DNA from: Brassicibacter mesophilus
Lineage (GTDB): Bacteria > Bacillota > Clostridia > Tissierellales > Proteiniboraceae
Length of the DNA stretch: 64,000 nucleotides
Direction of reading: 5' to 3'
Assembly (NCBI RefSeq): GCF_050433385.1
Contig: NZ_JBNPXI010000003.1
Span: forward strand, 314,201 to 378,200
Below are positions 1 to 8,525 of this stretch, one piece after another. Each line of letters begins with the position of its first letter. Position 1 is the stretch's first letter. Below the pieces are notes generated by a model, which saw nothing but the letters and a program-made list of their open reading frames with translations, was not told the DNA's origin and did no database searches. The translations under genes were made by a program, and so were the position numbers.

Positions 1-1558
1 TTTTAATTAAATCATTTATCTCATCTATTTTCTTTCTTACAGTGTTAATGTGCATAAAAAGCCGTTTTGCTGTAAGACTATAATTCATTTTACTCTTCAG
101 ATAGGCTTTTAATACAGTGACATGCTCCTTGTATTCTTCAGAATGTAGAAGATGGTCTATATCCTTTAGCATGATGTCTAACTCATCCTCTTTTATATTC
201 ATCCATGCGAAAAAACCAAGTTCAGAATATGTTATAAAATTTTTCTCCTTAAACAAAAGTCTTCCGATGTTTATAGCTTGCGTACATCGCTGATAGTTCC
301 TCTCGATTTCATATATAGACTCAGCTATGTCTGAGAAACCAAATATCAGTTTAATACCTTTAATCTTTTTTTGTAATCGCTTAATTAGATTATCTGCATA
401 TTCTTTGATTAGCTCTAATGTCTGTTTTTCTTGAACTCTGTCATCGTTAACAAATACTATTAAGCAATCATTTTCATCCAAAAGAGACATTCTTGCTTCA
501 ATTTGATTAGTATTCTTGACCGCAGATCTTAATATTTCCTTATAACTTCCTAGCTTGATAGTTGGATTTATTTGCTTTAATAATAGGAAATAATAGTTGC
601 AATTAACATCTATGCTTAGTTCGTATGCTCTTTTAGTCATGACATCTACACTAGGCATATTTCTGTTTATGGAATCTAAAACAAATTTCTCAAAACCTAT
701 GTCACCAATATTTTGAGCTACAAGCATTTGTTCGTAAAGAGATTGAAGCAGCAAAAAACCAATCCTAATCGAAAATTGGTCAAAGTAGTCAATTAGCCCT
801 GTTGCTTCAACTACTACGAAATAAGCATTAACTCTACCTTCGACTGTAATAGGTATAGTAATCCAGCTATAAGGTCTTTCGTACTTATCATCATAGAATC
901 TATATCTGATCATCTTCAAATTATCACAAAGTATTTCTTGTGTATTATGGAAAGATGGGTTCCAGAAGTCTTCTAATTCCAAACCATCTGATAACCTTAT
1001 AAATTCTGGTGAACTATAATAGGCTTTTTCGCTAGAAAGATCATATAGCATAGCAGGGAAATTCATTTCATTTTCTATTTGAGTAAGTATTTTATTTATT
1101 TTTCTTACTCTATATGATAAATCAGAAAAGCTTCTTGGATTAATGCTGCCTATTTTAAATCTATTAATGTTTTTGTTCATCACAATGACATTTAGCTGAT
1201 TTATAACATCCATCCATGAGGGTTTTGACGAAATATTTATTAGAGGAATATTTAGTTCATCGCATGCCTTTATAATATGATCTGGTACTGTTTTTAGATA
1301 CCTATCTATCTTTATAACCATACCAGATATTTTCTTAAATAAATCTGATTGTATATATGTTTCAAATAATTCAGGGTTTTGATGAAATACATATCCAGAG
1401 GAAACAACTAGCTCTTTACCCTCTGTCCACTTAAACCCATCTGGTGCATCAAGAATTGCTACACCCTGTATTTGGTTGTCTAATCCACTATGACCTGCTA
1501 TTATTTTGCAGTCTTTGAAGAACTCTGAATCCAATATTTCTCTAATACTTAGACCCAT
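1..1558 (-). CDS. PucR-family transcriptional regulator (3' end cut by window edge)
   Basis: The frame is open from an ATG at 1558 to the left edge without a stop. The N-terminus (MGLSIREILD, then GVAILDAPDGFKW) resembles the PucR N-terminal ligand-sensing domain. A middle domain follows, and the visible C-terminus (TAKRLFMHINTVRKKIDEI) is the typical PucR-type helix-turn-helix. About 519 residues are seen, so only a few residues and the stop are probably missing. Family members regulate purine or amino-acid catabolism. It is co-oriented with the M20 amidohydrolase operon just upstream, with a terminator between them, so it may control that operon, but this is inference from position only. 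Confidence 0.85.
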   Translation of the reverse strand, partial: MGLSIREILDSEFFKDCKIIAGHSGLDNQIQGVAILDAPDGFKWTEGKELVVSSGYVFHQNPELFETYIQSDLFKKISGMVIKIDRYLKTVPDHIIKACDELNIPLINISSKPSWMDVINQLNVIVMNKNINRFKIGSINPRSFSDLSYRVRKINKILTQIENEMNFPAMLYDLSSEKAYYSSPEFIRLSDGLELEDFWNPSFHNTQEILCDNLKMIRYRFYDDKYERPYSWITIPITVEGRVNAYFVVVEATGLIDYFDQFSIRIGFLLLQSLYEQMLVAQNIGDIGFEKFVLDSINRNMPSVDVMTKRAYELSIDVNCNYYFLLLKQINPTIKLGSYKEILRSAVKNTNQIEARMSLLDENDCLIVFVNDDRVQEKQTLELIKEYADNLIKRLQKKIKGIKLIFGFSDIAESIYEIERNYQRCTQAINIGRLLFKEKNFITYSELGFFAWMNIKEDELDIMLKDIDHLLHSEEYKEHVTVLKAYLKSKMNYSLTAKRLFMHINTVRKKIDEINDLIK

Positions 1559-1614
1559 AAATTCACCTACTTTGATTTATTATACTTAGTATATTATAAC
1601 ATTTAATAATGTAT

Positions 1615-1650
1615 TAGAAAAAGCATTAAGCCAATTAGACTTAATGCTTA
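1615..1650 (-). terminator. Rho-independent terminator of the M20 amidohydrolase operon
   Basis: A 10-bp inverted repeat (1621-1630 with 1640-1649) has a 9-nt loop. Read on the minus strand the stem is followed by a T run. It lies directly after the stop of the M20 gene and separates it from the PucR regulator. Confidence 0.7.
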
Positions 1651-1655
1651 CTGTT

Positions 1656-3035
1656 TTATCTTAATGGACTAACATATTTTCTTTTTTCTGTTTTTTTGCT
1701 GAATTCTTTTTTCGCATCTTCTACTAAGCTAGGATTGTTTAGTAAGTCATACATTATACCTGAAAATATTTCTGATGCGTAAGTCATACCCTTCAAGCCT
1801 ATTGTTGAACCTGATAATGCTGTTGCTTGCCACGAGTGATTTGGCACCCCAAGCGGCCAACAAGCAGTAAGAAATAGATTCATTGGCATTATCCATGATA
1901 CATCTCCACTATCTGATGATCCTGATACTTCGATACTGTTTACTTTTTCTTTTTCTAGTACTTCTTGGTGCATATATAACTCTTTGTTATCATCTACTGT
2001 CATGAACTTATTTATTTCACATTCAACCATCTTTGGCTCTAAGCTTTCCTGGATAGTTTTAGCGAATAGCAATTCCCCTTCAGTATATTTAGGGGTCGCT
2101 ATTTCGACCATATTTTTGTGAGTTAAGTCAAATAACACTTTATTTGGGAGTAACTCGTAGCATCCACTTATTACTTCATAATCGACAGTTGTTTCGGTCA
2201 TCATTGCTGCTCCATTTGCAATCTTGAACAATCTTTCAGTTATTTCTTCTACATCCTTTCTATGAGGTGCTCTAACATAATACCAAGATTCTGCTTCTTT
2301 TGGAACAATATTTGGAGCACCACCTGCATTTGTTATAGTGTAATGAACACGTGCTCTGTCAATTATGTGTTCTCTTAGATAATTCGCACCCACATTCATT
2401 AGCTCTACTGCATCTAAAGCGGATCTTCCTGATTCTGGAGATGCAGCTGCATGAGACGATATTCCATTGAATCTAAATTTTATGGAGTTGTTTGCTAAAA
2501 AAGCTTTTTCTATAGCTGTATTAGCACTCATTGGATGCCAGCTAAGAGCTAGATCACATCCTTCAAAGGCTCCCTTCTTTACCATTTTCACCTTACCTGC
2601 TAGAGTTTCTTCTTCAGGGCAACCATAAAATCTTATTGTTCCATTTTTTTTAGTTTTTTCTAAATATTTTTTTATTACAAGGGCAGCTCCAAGTGCTGCA
2701 CCCCCTAGTAAATTGTGTCCACATCCATGTCCTGGGCCATTTGCCACTATAGGGTTGAATTTAGTATCTAAAGACTGAGATAAACCTGGTAGAGCATCAT
2801 ATTCTCCTAATACAGCTATAACTGGTGAACCATTACCATATTCTCCCATAAATGCATGTGGCATATTATCTATTTCTTTTATTTTAAAGTCGTAAGATTT
2901 AAGCATTTCTCTAAATAATTTGGATGATTTTTCCTCACTTTCTGATATTTCTGGATTGCTCCAGACTTTGAGTGATAGCTCTTTTACAGCTTCATTTATA
3001 TCTTTAAGATGATTTAGTACATCAATTTTATTCAC
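1656..3035 (-). CDS. M20 family amidohydrolase, AbgB-like
   Basis: A 459-residue zinc-dependent amidohydrolase/peptidase of the M20D group, close in pattern to p-aminobenzoyl-glutamate hydrolase subunit B. Metal-site motifs are visible: GHGCGHNLLGGAALGAA near residue 103, CPEEETLAGK near 139, SWHPMSANTA near 165, and a late H in GVPNHSWQATALSG. The dimerisation lid lies between them (RFNGISSHAAASPE). The length is normal for the family. It is the last gene of a minus-strand unit with two small membrane proteins, 11 bp after the second one. I infer that the membrane pair imports an amide or dipeptide substrate which this cytosolic enzyme cleaves. The exact substrate cannot be read from the sequence. 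Confidence 0.88.
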   Translation of the reverse strand: MNKIDVLNHLKDINEAVKELSLKVWSNPEISESEEKSSKLFREMLKSYDFKIKEIDNMPHAFMGEYGNGSPVIAVLGEYDALPGLSQSLDTKFNPIVANGPGHGCGHNLLGGAALGAALVIKKYLEKTKKNGTIRFYGCPEEETLAGKVKMVKKGAFEGCDLALSWHPMSANTAIEKAFLANNSIKFRFNGISSHAAASPESGRSALDAVELMNVGANYLREHIIDRARVHYTITNAGGAPNIVPKEAESWYYVRAPHRKDVEEITERLFKIANGAAMMTETTVDYEVISGCYELLPNKVLFDLTHKNMVEIATPKYTEGELLFAKTIQESLEPKMVECEINKFMTVDDNKELYMHQEVLEKEKVNSIEVSGSSDSGDVSWIMPMNLFLTACWPLGVPNHSWQATALSGSTIGLKGMTYASEIFSGIMYDLLNNPSLVEDAKKEFSKKTEKRKYVSPLR

Positions 3036-3046
3036 AATATGACCTC

Positions 3047-3742
3047 CTATTTCAGTAGTTTCTTTTTATATAAAACTGTAGATATAGCTATAGTGCCAAA
3101 AACTGCCCCTAAAGTAACTATATATGTTGGTCTTCCTGGCAAGAAACTAAATATTCCTGCATTTAGTGCAAATGTTAATATCAAAGCTATGCTTAATGCA
3201 ATTGGAGCTATTTTAAATTTCATTAAAGCAAATTGTACAAATATAGCTCCAAACAATGAAGGCAATAGATAGTTGAATGCAGCTATCACATTTTCTGGTA
3301 ATGCTGATAGAATTGCAGATCCTGCAAATACCCCTAATGCTAATATGACAATATTAACTATAACTGATGTTGCCATTCCTAAGGTTGATATTATAGCGCC
3401 TTCTCTAGTTCCTGGTTCAACCCCCGCAACTTTCTGTGAAACTGCTGCACTTGGTACTCTTAAATTAGATATGTTGCCAGTAATAAATGCCATGTATGTC
3501 CCGGCTACTCCCACTATTGGGAAATATGATATAGGCTCTAAGAACCAATTGATTCCTACTGCAGATGCCATAGCTATAAAAGCTGTGATAATTGCATTTA
3601 TCGGCGGAACAATTTTAAATATGACTGCAAGAACCAACGCTGGTCCAAAAGATAGCAGTACTCCTAGCCAGTTTGTTATTTTTCCCCATTTGATTATATA
3701 AGGCAAATAAATGCCATCAAATACTTCGTTAGTTTTTTCCAT
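3047..3742 (-). CDS. Polytopic membrane protein, partner of DUF5058-like protein
   Basis: 231 residues with about seven hydrophobic segments and Gly/Pro-containing loops (FSFLPGRPTYIV, SNLRVPSAAVSQ). I chose the ATG at 3742 (MEKTNEVFDG) because AGGAGG lies 8 nt upstream; longer frames reach into the preceding gene. It sits between a DUF5058-like membrane protein and an M20 amidohydrolase on one strand. Similar gene sets occur in Clostridia, where such proteins are sometimes labelled as channels. A role as one half of a two-component permease for the hydrolase substrate is inference. No known transporter signature was recognised. Confidence 0.75.
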   Translation of the reverse strand: MEKTNEVFDGIYLPYIIKWGKITNWLGVLLSFGPALVLAVIFKIVPPINAIITAFIAMASAVGINWFLEPISYFPIVGVAGTYMAFITGNISNLRVPSAAVSQKVAGVEPGTREGAIISTLGMATSVIVNIVILALGVFAGSAILSALPENVIAAFNYLLPSLFGAIFVQFALMKFKIAPIALSIALILTFALNAGIFSFLPGRPTYIVTLGAVFGTIAISTVLYKKKLLK

Positions 3743-3768
3743 TTTGATATCCTCCTTACTCATAAATT

Positions 3769-4464
3769 CTATAGTATGACTGCTACAATCATTCCTCCGA
3801 ATAAAGCTATTGCCATTCCCCACTCTTTGAGCCATTTAATATTTTTTTTATCCGCTAATGGGGATAATATGGCCATTATAAGACCACCAGCTAATGCTGC
3901 TATTGTGTTTTTATTTATAGCTAGTAGATGTCCTGATACTAATGAACCAAAAGAACCTAACATAGCAGATATTGATATAATAGTTATAAACCCTTTATCT
4001 CCCTTAGAGAACTTAGTCTGTACTTTGTCCATTTTATCAGCTGTTAACGTTGCAAAGACTATCCAGCCTATTGAACCTAGAATCATCGTCCATACAGCAT
4101 TTGCAAAGGCTACCTGTGTCATTGGATCAATGCCCATCTTAACTCCGACTGCTTCTGTTCCAAAACCTACTGCCATCAACTCAAACATCACTGATCCAAT
4201 AAAAGATAGCCTCATCCATGCCATCGGACCGCCTACTGTAACTAATAGAGATAACAGACCTGTAAGAATTATAAGAGATGGTCCTAAAGATGTTATAAAA
4301 CTACTTTTCATTGCACTTTTCATCTGTTTTTCTGTTAGTCCAATTTCTTTACCTGTACTATAAGATTTTTTAGCAAAGATAATTGCTTGAAACAACACTA
4401 GTAGTATCGCTAAGGCTGCTGCTATCCACATTGGTGTACTGTTGGCAATTTGTATATAATCCAC
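3769..4464 (-). CDS. DUF5058-like membrane protein
   Basis: 231 residues with about seven transmembrane segments. It starts at a GTG (4464) placed 7 nt after AGGAGG; the longer in-frame ATG far upstream has no such site and lies in the divergent promoter region. The early part (STPMWIAAALAILLVL, then KKSYSTGKEIGLT) matches my memory of the DUF5058 family, which is often found beside M20 peptidases. Its length equals that of the downstream membrane protein, which suggests a paired complex. It is the first gene of the unit and is transcribed divergently from the sensor kinase at 4697. Function is unknown. Confidence 0.75.
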   Translation of the reverse strand: MDYIQIANSTPMWIAAALAILLVLFQAIIFAKKSYSTGKEIGLTEKQMKSAMKSSFITSLGPSLIILTGLLSLLVTVGGPMAWMRLSFIGSVMFELMAVGFGTEAVGVKMGIDPMTQVAFANAVWTMILGSIGWIVFATLTADKMDKVQTKFSKGDKGFITIISISAMLGSFGSLVSGHLLAINKNTIAALAGGLIMAILSPLADKKNIKWLKEWGMAIALFGGMIVAVIL

Positions 4465-4696
4465 ATTAATTCCTCCTTTGATGATGTTTTGAAAAAATAT
4501 TAACATAATCACATCTTCAAAAACAATGTAAAAACTTTTCTTATTTAATCGAAAAGAGGAAAACATTTTCACGAAATCATTAAAGTATTTTTTAAAAGCA
4601 AAAAGTTTGGATAGATACCTTTGTATATGCATCATTTTATGCTAAACTATAAAATAAACTGTTAAAATACAATGTCTCTGACTAGAGGTGAATAAC
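4465..4696. promoter_or_regulatory. Divergent intergenic promoter region
   Basis: About 230 bp between the minus-strand DUF5058/M20 operon and the plus-strand GlnK-like kinase. It is very AT-rich and must hold both promoters, but I could not assign a confident -35/-10 pair. No RNA gene was seen here. Confidence 0.4.
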
Positions 4697-5968
4697 TTGA
4701 AACAATTAAAGAGGATGCTAGCCGCTTCAGCTATAATTGCATTGGCTTCGCAAGTAAATATTGGATTGTTGGTTACTGATTTTAGAGTATCGGCAGGCAT
4801 AATTTTTTTTGTTATATTTCTTTATCTAAATAGAGAGCTTGAACCAGTTTCAACAGCAGTGATGTCAGGAATAGCAGTATATCTTCTTAGAATAATAGTG
4901 TATTTTTTTGGAAAAGGAAATGTTTATGGCGTTGTATGGTCATATCAATTAGAGATATTATTTTATACTTTTTATGGAATAATATATTCACTATTAATTA
5001 AAAAAACCAACAGAGATAATATCAATCAACTACTTTTTATTATGGTTATCAGTGATTTAGGTGCGAATCTTGTGGAGGTATATGTCAGAACTAGGATAGG
5101 AGTATATCATTTCCACTTAGGGATTATTATTACCTTATTTGTTGCAGCTTTAGTACGCTCTAGCATAGTATGGTTTTTACTAAATGGGCTTAAATATTAT
5201 AGGATGCTCCTCATGAAAGAAGAACATGAGAAAAGATATAAAAGGCTTTTATGGTTAACTGCTCAGCTTAAGACTGAAATGTATTGGATGGAAAAAAACA
5301 TGGATAACATAGAAAGAGTTATGACTAATTCTTATGGACTATTTGAGAAAATAAATATGAATGAAGACAAGAGTAACTGGGCAGATAGGGCTGTAACTAT
5401 AGCTAGAGATGTTCATGAGATAAAAAAAGACTACGAACTTGCTATTCGAGGGATGATAGAGATCACAGAAAACAAGCTTCAAGATGAAGGAATGAACTTT
5501 AAAGACATTATTACTATATTAGATGAAACTATGAAGAGAGAGATAGAGCATAAAGGTAAAAATATTGAACTAATATTTGAAATAGGAGAAAGCTTTTATA
5601 CTTCTAAGCACTATTATCTTATGTCTATATTTCGAAATTTGATAATGAATGCAATAGATGCAATACCTGACTCAGATGAAGAAGCTAAAATTTGTTTTAC
5701 TCATAAAATCGAAAAAGAACAGCATGTCTTTATAGTTTCTGATACTGGCTGTGGAATAGATAAAGAAAATTTACGATATATATTCTCACCTGGTTTTTCA
5801 ACTAAAATAAATTATACTACAGGCCAGATTAATAGAGGTTTAGGATTAAGTGTAGTTCGAGATATAATTGAAAAACGATTTAATGGAAGAATTACTGCAA
5901 CATCATTAGAAGATAAGGGAGCAACATTTTGGATTTATATACCAAAAAATTCTCTGGAGGTGTCTTGA
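4697..5968 (+). CDS. GlnK/YcbA-like membrane sensor histidine kinase
   Basis: A 423-residue kinase. Roughly the first 180 residues form about six membrane segments; a linker follows, then a phosphoacceptor box containing DVHEIKKDYE near residue 245, as in YcbA/GlnK-type kinases. The ATPase domain has an N box (NLIMNAIDAIPD), DTGCGID, and GLGLSVVRDIIE. I prefer the TTG at 4697 because GAGGTG ends 6 nt upstream; a GTG at 4688 overlaps that ribosome site. Its stop precedes the response regulator by 1 bp. The family pair in Bacillus controls glutamine use, and an amino-acid symporter follows here, so a glutamine-like signal is plausible. Confidence 0.88.
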   Translation: MKQLKRMLAASAIIALASQVNIGLLVTDFRVSAGIIFFVIFLYLNRELEPVSTAVMSGIAVYLLRIIVYFFGKGNVYGVVWSYQLEILFYTFYGIIYSLLIKKTNRDNINQLLFIMVISDLGANLVEVYVRTRIGVYHFHLGIIITLFVAALVRSSIVWFLLNGLKYYRMLLMKEEHEKRYKRLLWLTAQLKTEMYWMEKNMDNIERVMTNSYGLFEKINMNEDKSNWADRAVTIARDVHEIKKDYELAIRGMIEITENKLQDEGMNFKDIITILDETMKREIEHKGKNIELIFEIGESFYTSKHYYLMSIFRNLIMNAIDAIPDSDEEAKICFTHKIEKEQHVFIVSDTGCGIDKENLRYIFSPGFSTKINYTTGQINRGLGLSVVRDIIEKRFNGRITATSLEDKGATFWIYIPKNSLEVS

Positions 5969-5969
5969 T

Positions 5970-6809
5970 ATGAATATATTCATTGTTGAAGATGATAGCA
6001 ATATTACTAGATTGCTAGAAAAGATAATAAAAGATAGAGAATTGGGCACTTTACTAGGTCATGCAAATGATGGTATAAATGGTTTGATGGAAATACAGAG
6101 CCTAAAACCTGATATTGTGTTGGTGGATTTACTAATGCCAGGTAAGGATGGTATAAGTCTAGTGAGGGAGGCAAAGAATACATATCCAAATATCCAATTT
6201 ATCATGATATCACAAGTATCTTCTAAGGATATGATCGGCAAAGCATATCAAAGTGGAATAGAATATTTTATTTCAAAGCCTATTAATGCTATAGAGGTGG
6301 AGAGTGTTATTCATAAGGTACAAGATAAGATAAACATGAATCGGAAATTAGACCAAATTCAAAGTTTGTTTATCAAGGATAATAATAAACAGGTAGAAGA
6401 GAAAAGTAGTGCCAGAGTTGAAGGTGTCAGGAGTGTAATGCAGAGAATTGGAATTGCTGGTGAGGCTGGAAGTCAAGATATCATTGATATAACAAAGTAT
6501 CTGATCGATACTAAACAGAGCATGTCTGACTTTACTGTAAAGGAGCTTTGTAGTAAGTTCACTAATAAAGTCAAGTCTATGGAGCAAAGGATTAGAAGAA
6601 CAGCCACTGTTGGAATGATTAATCTTGCAAATTTAGGCATAGAGGATTACATGAATGAAATATTCACTGAATATTCTAATGGACTATATAATTTTGAGCA
6701 AATAAAAACAGAGATGGACTATATTAGAGGGAAAAGCAAAAAGAGGGGGAAGGTAAATCTTAAAAAATTTATAGATGGAATTGTTTTTTATAGTAATAGA
6801 AAGCAGTAA
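5970..6809 (+). CDS. GlnL/YcbB-family response regulator
   Basis: 279 residues. An N-terminal receiver domain (IVEDDSNITRLL, phospho-Asp in VLVDLLMPGKDG, Lys in FISKPINA) spans about 120 residues. A short linker leads to a C-terminal YcbB-type output domain (RVEGVRSVMQRIGIAG onward) rather than a common HTH type. It starts 1 bp after the kinase stop, so both are co-translated. In Bacillus the orthologous regulator activates glutaminase and a glutamine symporter. The AgcS-type symporter gene 240 bp downstream is therefore the likely target, although the terminator between them means it has its own promoter. Confidence 0.9.
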   Translation: MNIFIVEDDSNITRLLEKIIKDRELGTLLGHANDGINGLMEIQSLKPDIVLVDLLMPGKDGISLVREAKNTYPNIQFIMISQVSSKDMIGKAYQSGIEYFISKPINAIEVESVIHKVQDKINMNRKLDQIQSLFIKDNNKQVEEKSSARVEGVRSVMQRIGIAGEAGSQDIIDITKYLIDTKQSMSDFTVKELCSKFTNKVKSMEQRIRRTATVGMINLANLGIEDYMNEIFTEYSNGLYNFEQIKTEMDYIRGKSKKRGKVNLKKFIDGIVFYSNRKQ

Positions 6810-6812
6810 AGA

Positions 6813-6855
6813 AGAGATTGAGAAAGATAATATTATCTTTCTCAATCTCTTTTTT
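6813..6855 (+). terminator. Strong terminator after the GlnK/GlnL pair
   Basis: A perfect 38-bp palindrome (6813-6850, 18-bp arms around a central TA) is followed by a T run. It lies 4 bp after the response-regulator stop. Confidence 0.9.
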
Positions 6856-6892
6856 ACATACTATAGAAAAATTTTATAATTATTGAGTAGTG

Positions 6893-6962
6893 TTTTGAAA
6901 CTTTCTGAGGTTTTTTGAAGGTCATCAAATACAATCAAAATAATAAAATTTTCATGAAAATT
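6893..6962 (+). promoter_or_regulatory. Candidate GlnL-type operator region upstream of agcS
   Basis: Two direct copies of TTTTGAA occur about 20 bp apart (from 6893 and from 6913), followed by a perfect 16-bp palindrome AATTTTCATGAAAATT at 6947-6962. Direct T-rich repeats recall GlnL sites described in Bacillus, but the motif is not identical. Which element binds the regulator is inference. Confidence 0.4.
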
Positions 6963-7049
6963 GGTGAAGATACAAGGAAAACGTTATCCAAATTAATTAT
7001 GGACTTTATAAAACCTATGTAAGACTACTAAATAATAGGAGGTATTATT

Positions 7050-8465
7050 ATGGATACTGCGAAAATATTGGAGTTAGTTGAAACGGTCAATAGTTTTCTT
7101 TGGGGACCAGCTATGCTTTTTTTTCTACTTGGGACAGGGATATTATTTACCTTTAAGCTTAGGTTTTTGCAAGTAAGAAAGCTTAAAACTGCTTATAAGC
7201 AAATTTTTGATAAGCCTAAAAATGAATCCGATGAAGTAGGAATGTCGCCTTTTCAATCTTTAGCTACCGCTATAGCGGCTCAAGTTGGAACAGGTAATTT
7301 AGCTGGGGTTGCTACTGCTATAGCAGCTGGTGGACCTGGAGCTATATTCTGGATGTGGATTAGTGGTTTTTTTGGAATGGGAACTATATTTGCAGAAGCA
7401 GTATTGGCTCAAAAGTTTAATAAGAGTGAAGATGGAGAGTTAACAGGAGGTCCTGCGTACTATATTAAGAATGGTTTAAAGAGTCCGATATTAGCAGGTT
7501 TTTTTGCAATATCAATAGTACTGGCTCTTGGTTTTATGGGAAATATTGTTCAGTCAAATTCAATAGCTATGGCTGTAAACAATGCATTCCATATTCCAAA
7601 ATTAGCAGTAGGAATTGTAGTTGCAGTTTTAGCAGGCTTAATTTTGATTGGTGGAGTAAGTCGTATAGGATCATTTACTGAAAAAGTAGTTCCTTTTATG
7701 GCTGCACTATATATTTTAGGAGCTCTTGCGATAGTGTTACTTAATATAGAACAGTTACTACCAGCATTAAAAATGATTGTTTATGGTGCATTTAATCCTA
7801 GAGCTGCAACTGGAGGATTTATAGGTGCAACAGTTAAAGAGACATTAAGATATGGTATAGCTAGAGGATTGTTTTCAAACGAGGCAGGGATGGGTTCTAC
7901 ACCTCATGCCCATGCTGTAGCGAAAGTAGATCATCCAGTACAACAAGGACTTGTATCTATTTTAGGAGTAATAGTTGATACAGGAGTTGTATGTACACTT
8001 ACAGCCCTAGTAATATTAACTACAGGGGCATTTGAAACAGGACTAACAGGGGCAGAATTGACTCAGCAAGGATTTTTCTTAGGATTTAGCAAATTAGGTA
8101 ACTTTGGTAACTATTTTGTGGCTGTATCTTTATTCTTTTTTGCTTTTTCTACTATAATCGGATGGTATTTCTTCGGCGAATTAAACATCAAATTTCTTTT
8201 TGGCAAGAAGGGGATTAAATATTATAGAGTAATTGTATTATTAGGAGTAGTTGTAGGGACTCTTCTTGATGTAGAACTTGTATGGGGGTTAGCAGATACC
8301 TTTAATGCACTTATGGTAATCCCTAACTTAATCGCTTTAGTAGGATTATCAGGGTTAGTTGTCAAAATTGTCAATGATTTTGAAGATAAATATGAGAATA
8401 AAGGAAATGGAAAAAAAGGTAACAGCGGAAGAAATAATAAAAACTATGAATACAAGGCAAGCTAG
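7050..8465 (+). CDS. AgcS/AlsT-family sodium:amino-acid symporter
   Basis: A 471-residue inner-membrane carrier with about eleven hydrophobic segments. Family signatures are GTGNLAGVATAIAAGGPGA near residue 86 and the conserved GIARGLFSNEAGMGS near residue 270. The C-terminal tail is short, basic and polar. ATG at 7050 follows AGGAGG closely. Members import alanine, glycine or glutamine with sodium or protons. The neighbouring GlnK/GlnL-like pair argues for glutamine or a related amino acid as substrate; the sequence alone cannot settle it. The gene is monocistronic between two terminators. Confidence 0.93.
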   Translation: MDTAKILELVETVNSFLWGPAMLFFLLGTGILFTFKLRFLQVRKLKTAYKQIFDKPKNESDEVGMSPFQSLATAIAAQVGTGNLAGVATAIAAGGPGAIFWMWISGFFGMGTIFAEAVLAQKFNKSEDGELTGGPAYYIKNGLKSPILAGFFAISIVLALGFMGNIVQSNSIAMAVNNAFHIPKLAVGIVVAVLAGLILIGGVSRIGSFTEKVVPFMAALYILGALAIVLLNIEQLLPALKMIVYGAFNPRAATGGFIGATVKETLRYGIARGLFSNEAGMGSTPHAHAVAKVDHPVQQGLVSILGVIVDTGVVCTLTALVILTTGAFETGLTGAELTQQGFFLGFSKLGNFGNYFVAVSLFFFAFSTIIGWYFFGELNIKFLFGKKGIKYYRVIVLLGVVVGTLLDVELVWGLADTFNALMVIPNLIALVGLSGLVVKIVNDFEDKYENKGNGKKGNSGRNNKNYEYKAS

Positions 8466-8473
8466 TAAAAATA

Positions 8474-8519
8474 GGCAGTGGGCATGACTAACAAAATGCC
8501 CACTGTCTTGTTATTTTTT
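8474..8519 (+). terminator. Terminator after the AgcS symporter gene
   Basis: A 12-bp stem (8474-8485 with 8496-8507, one G-U pair) with a 10-nt loop is followed by TTGTTATTTTTT. It sits between convergent genes and may serve mainly the plus strand. Confidence 0.85.
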
Positions 8520-8525
8520 AAATCA

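Noticed and set aside
3273..4363. Plus-strand ORFs of 142 and 195 codons opposite the two membrane proteins
   Set aside because: They are antisense shadows; the minus-strand frames have ribosome sites, membrane helices and operon context.
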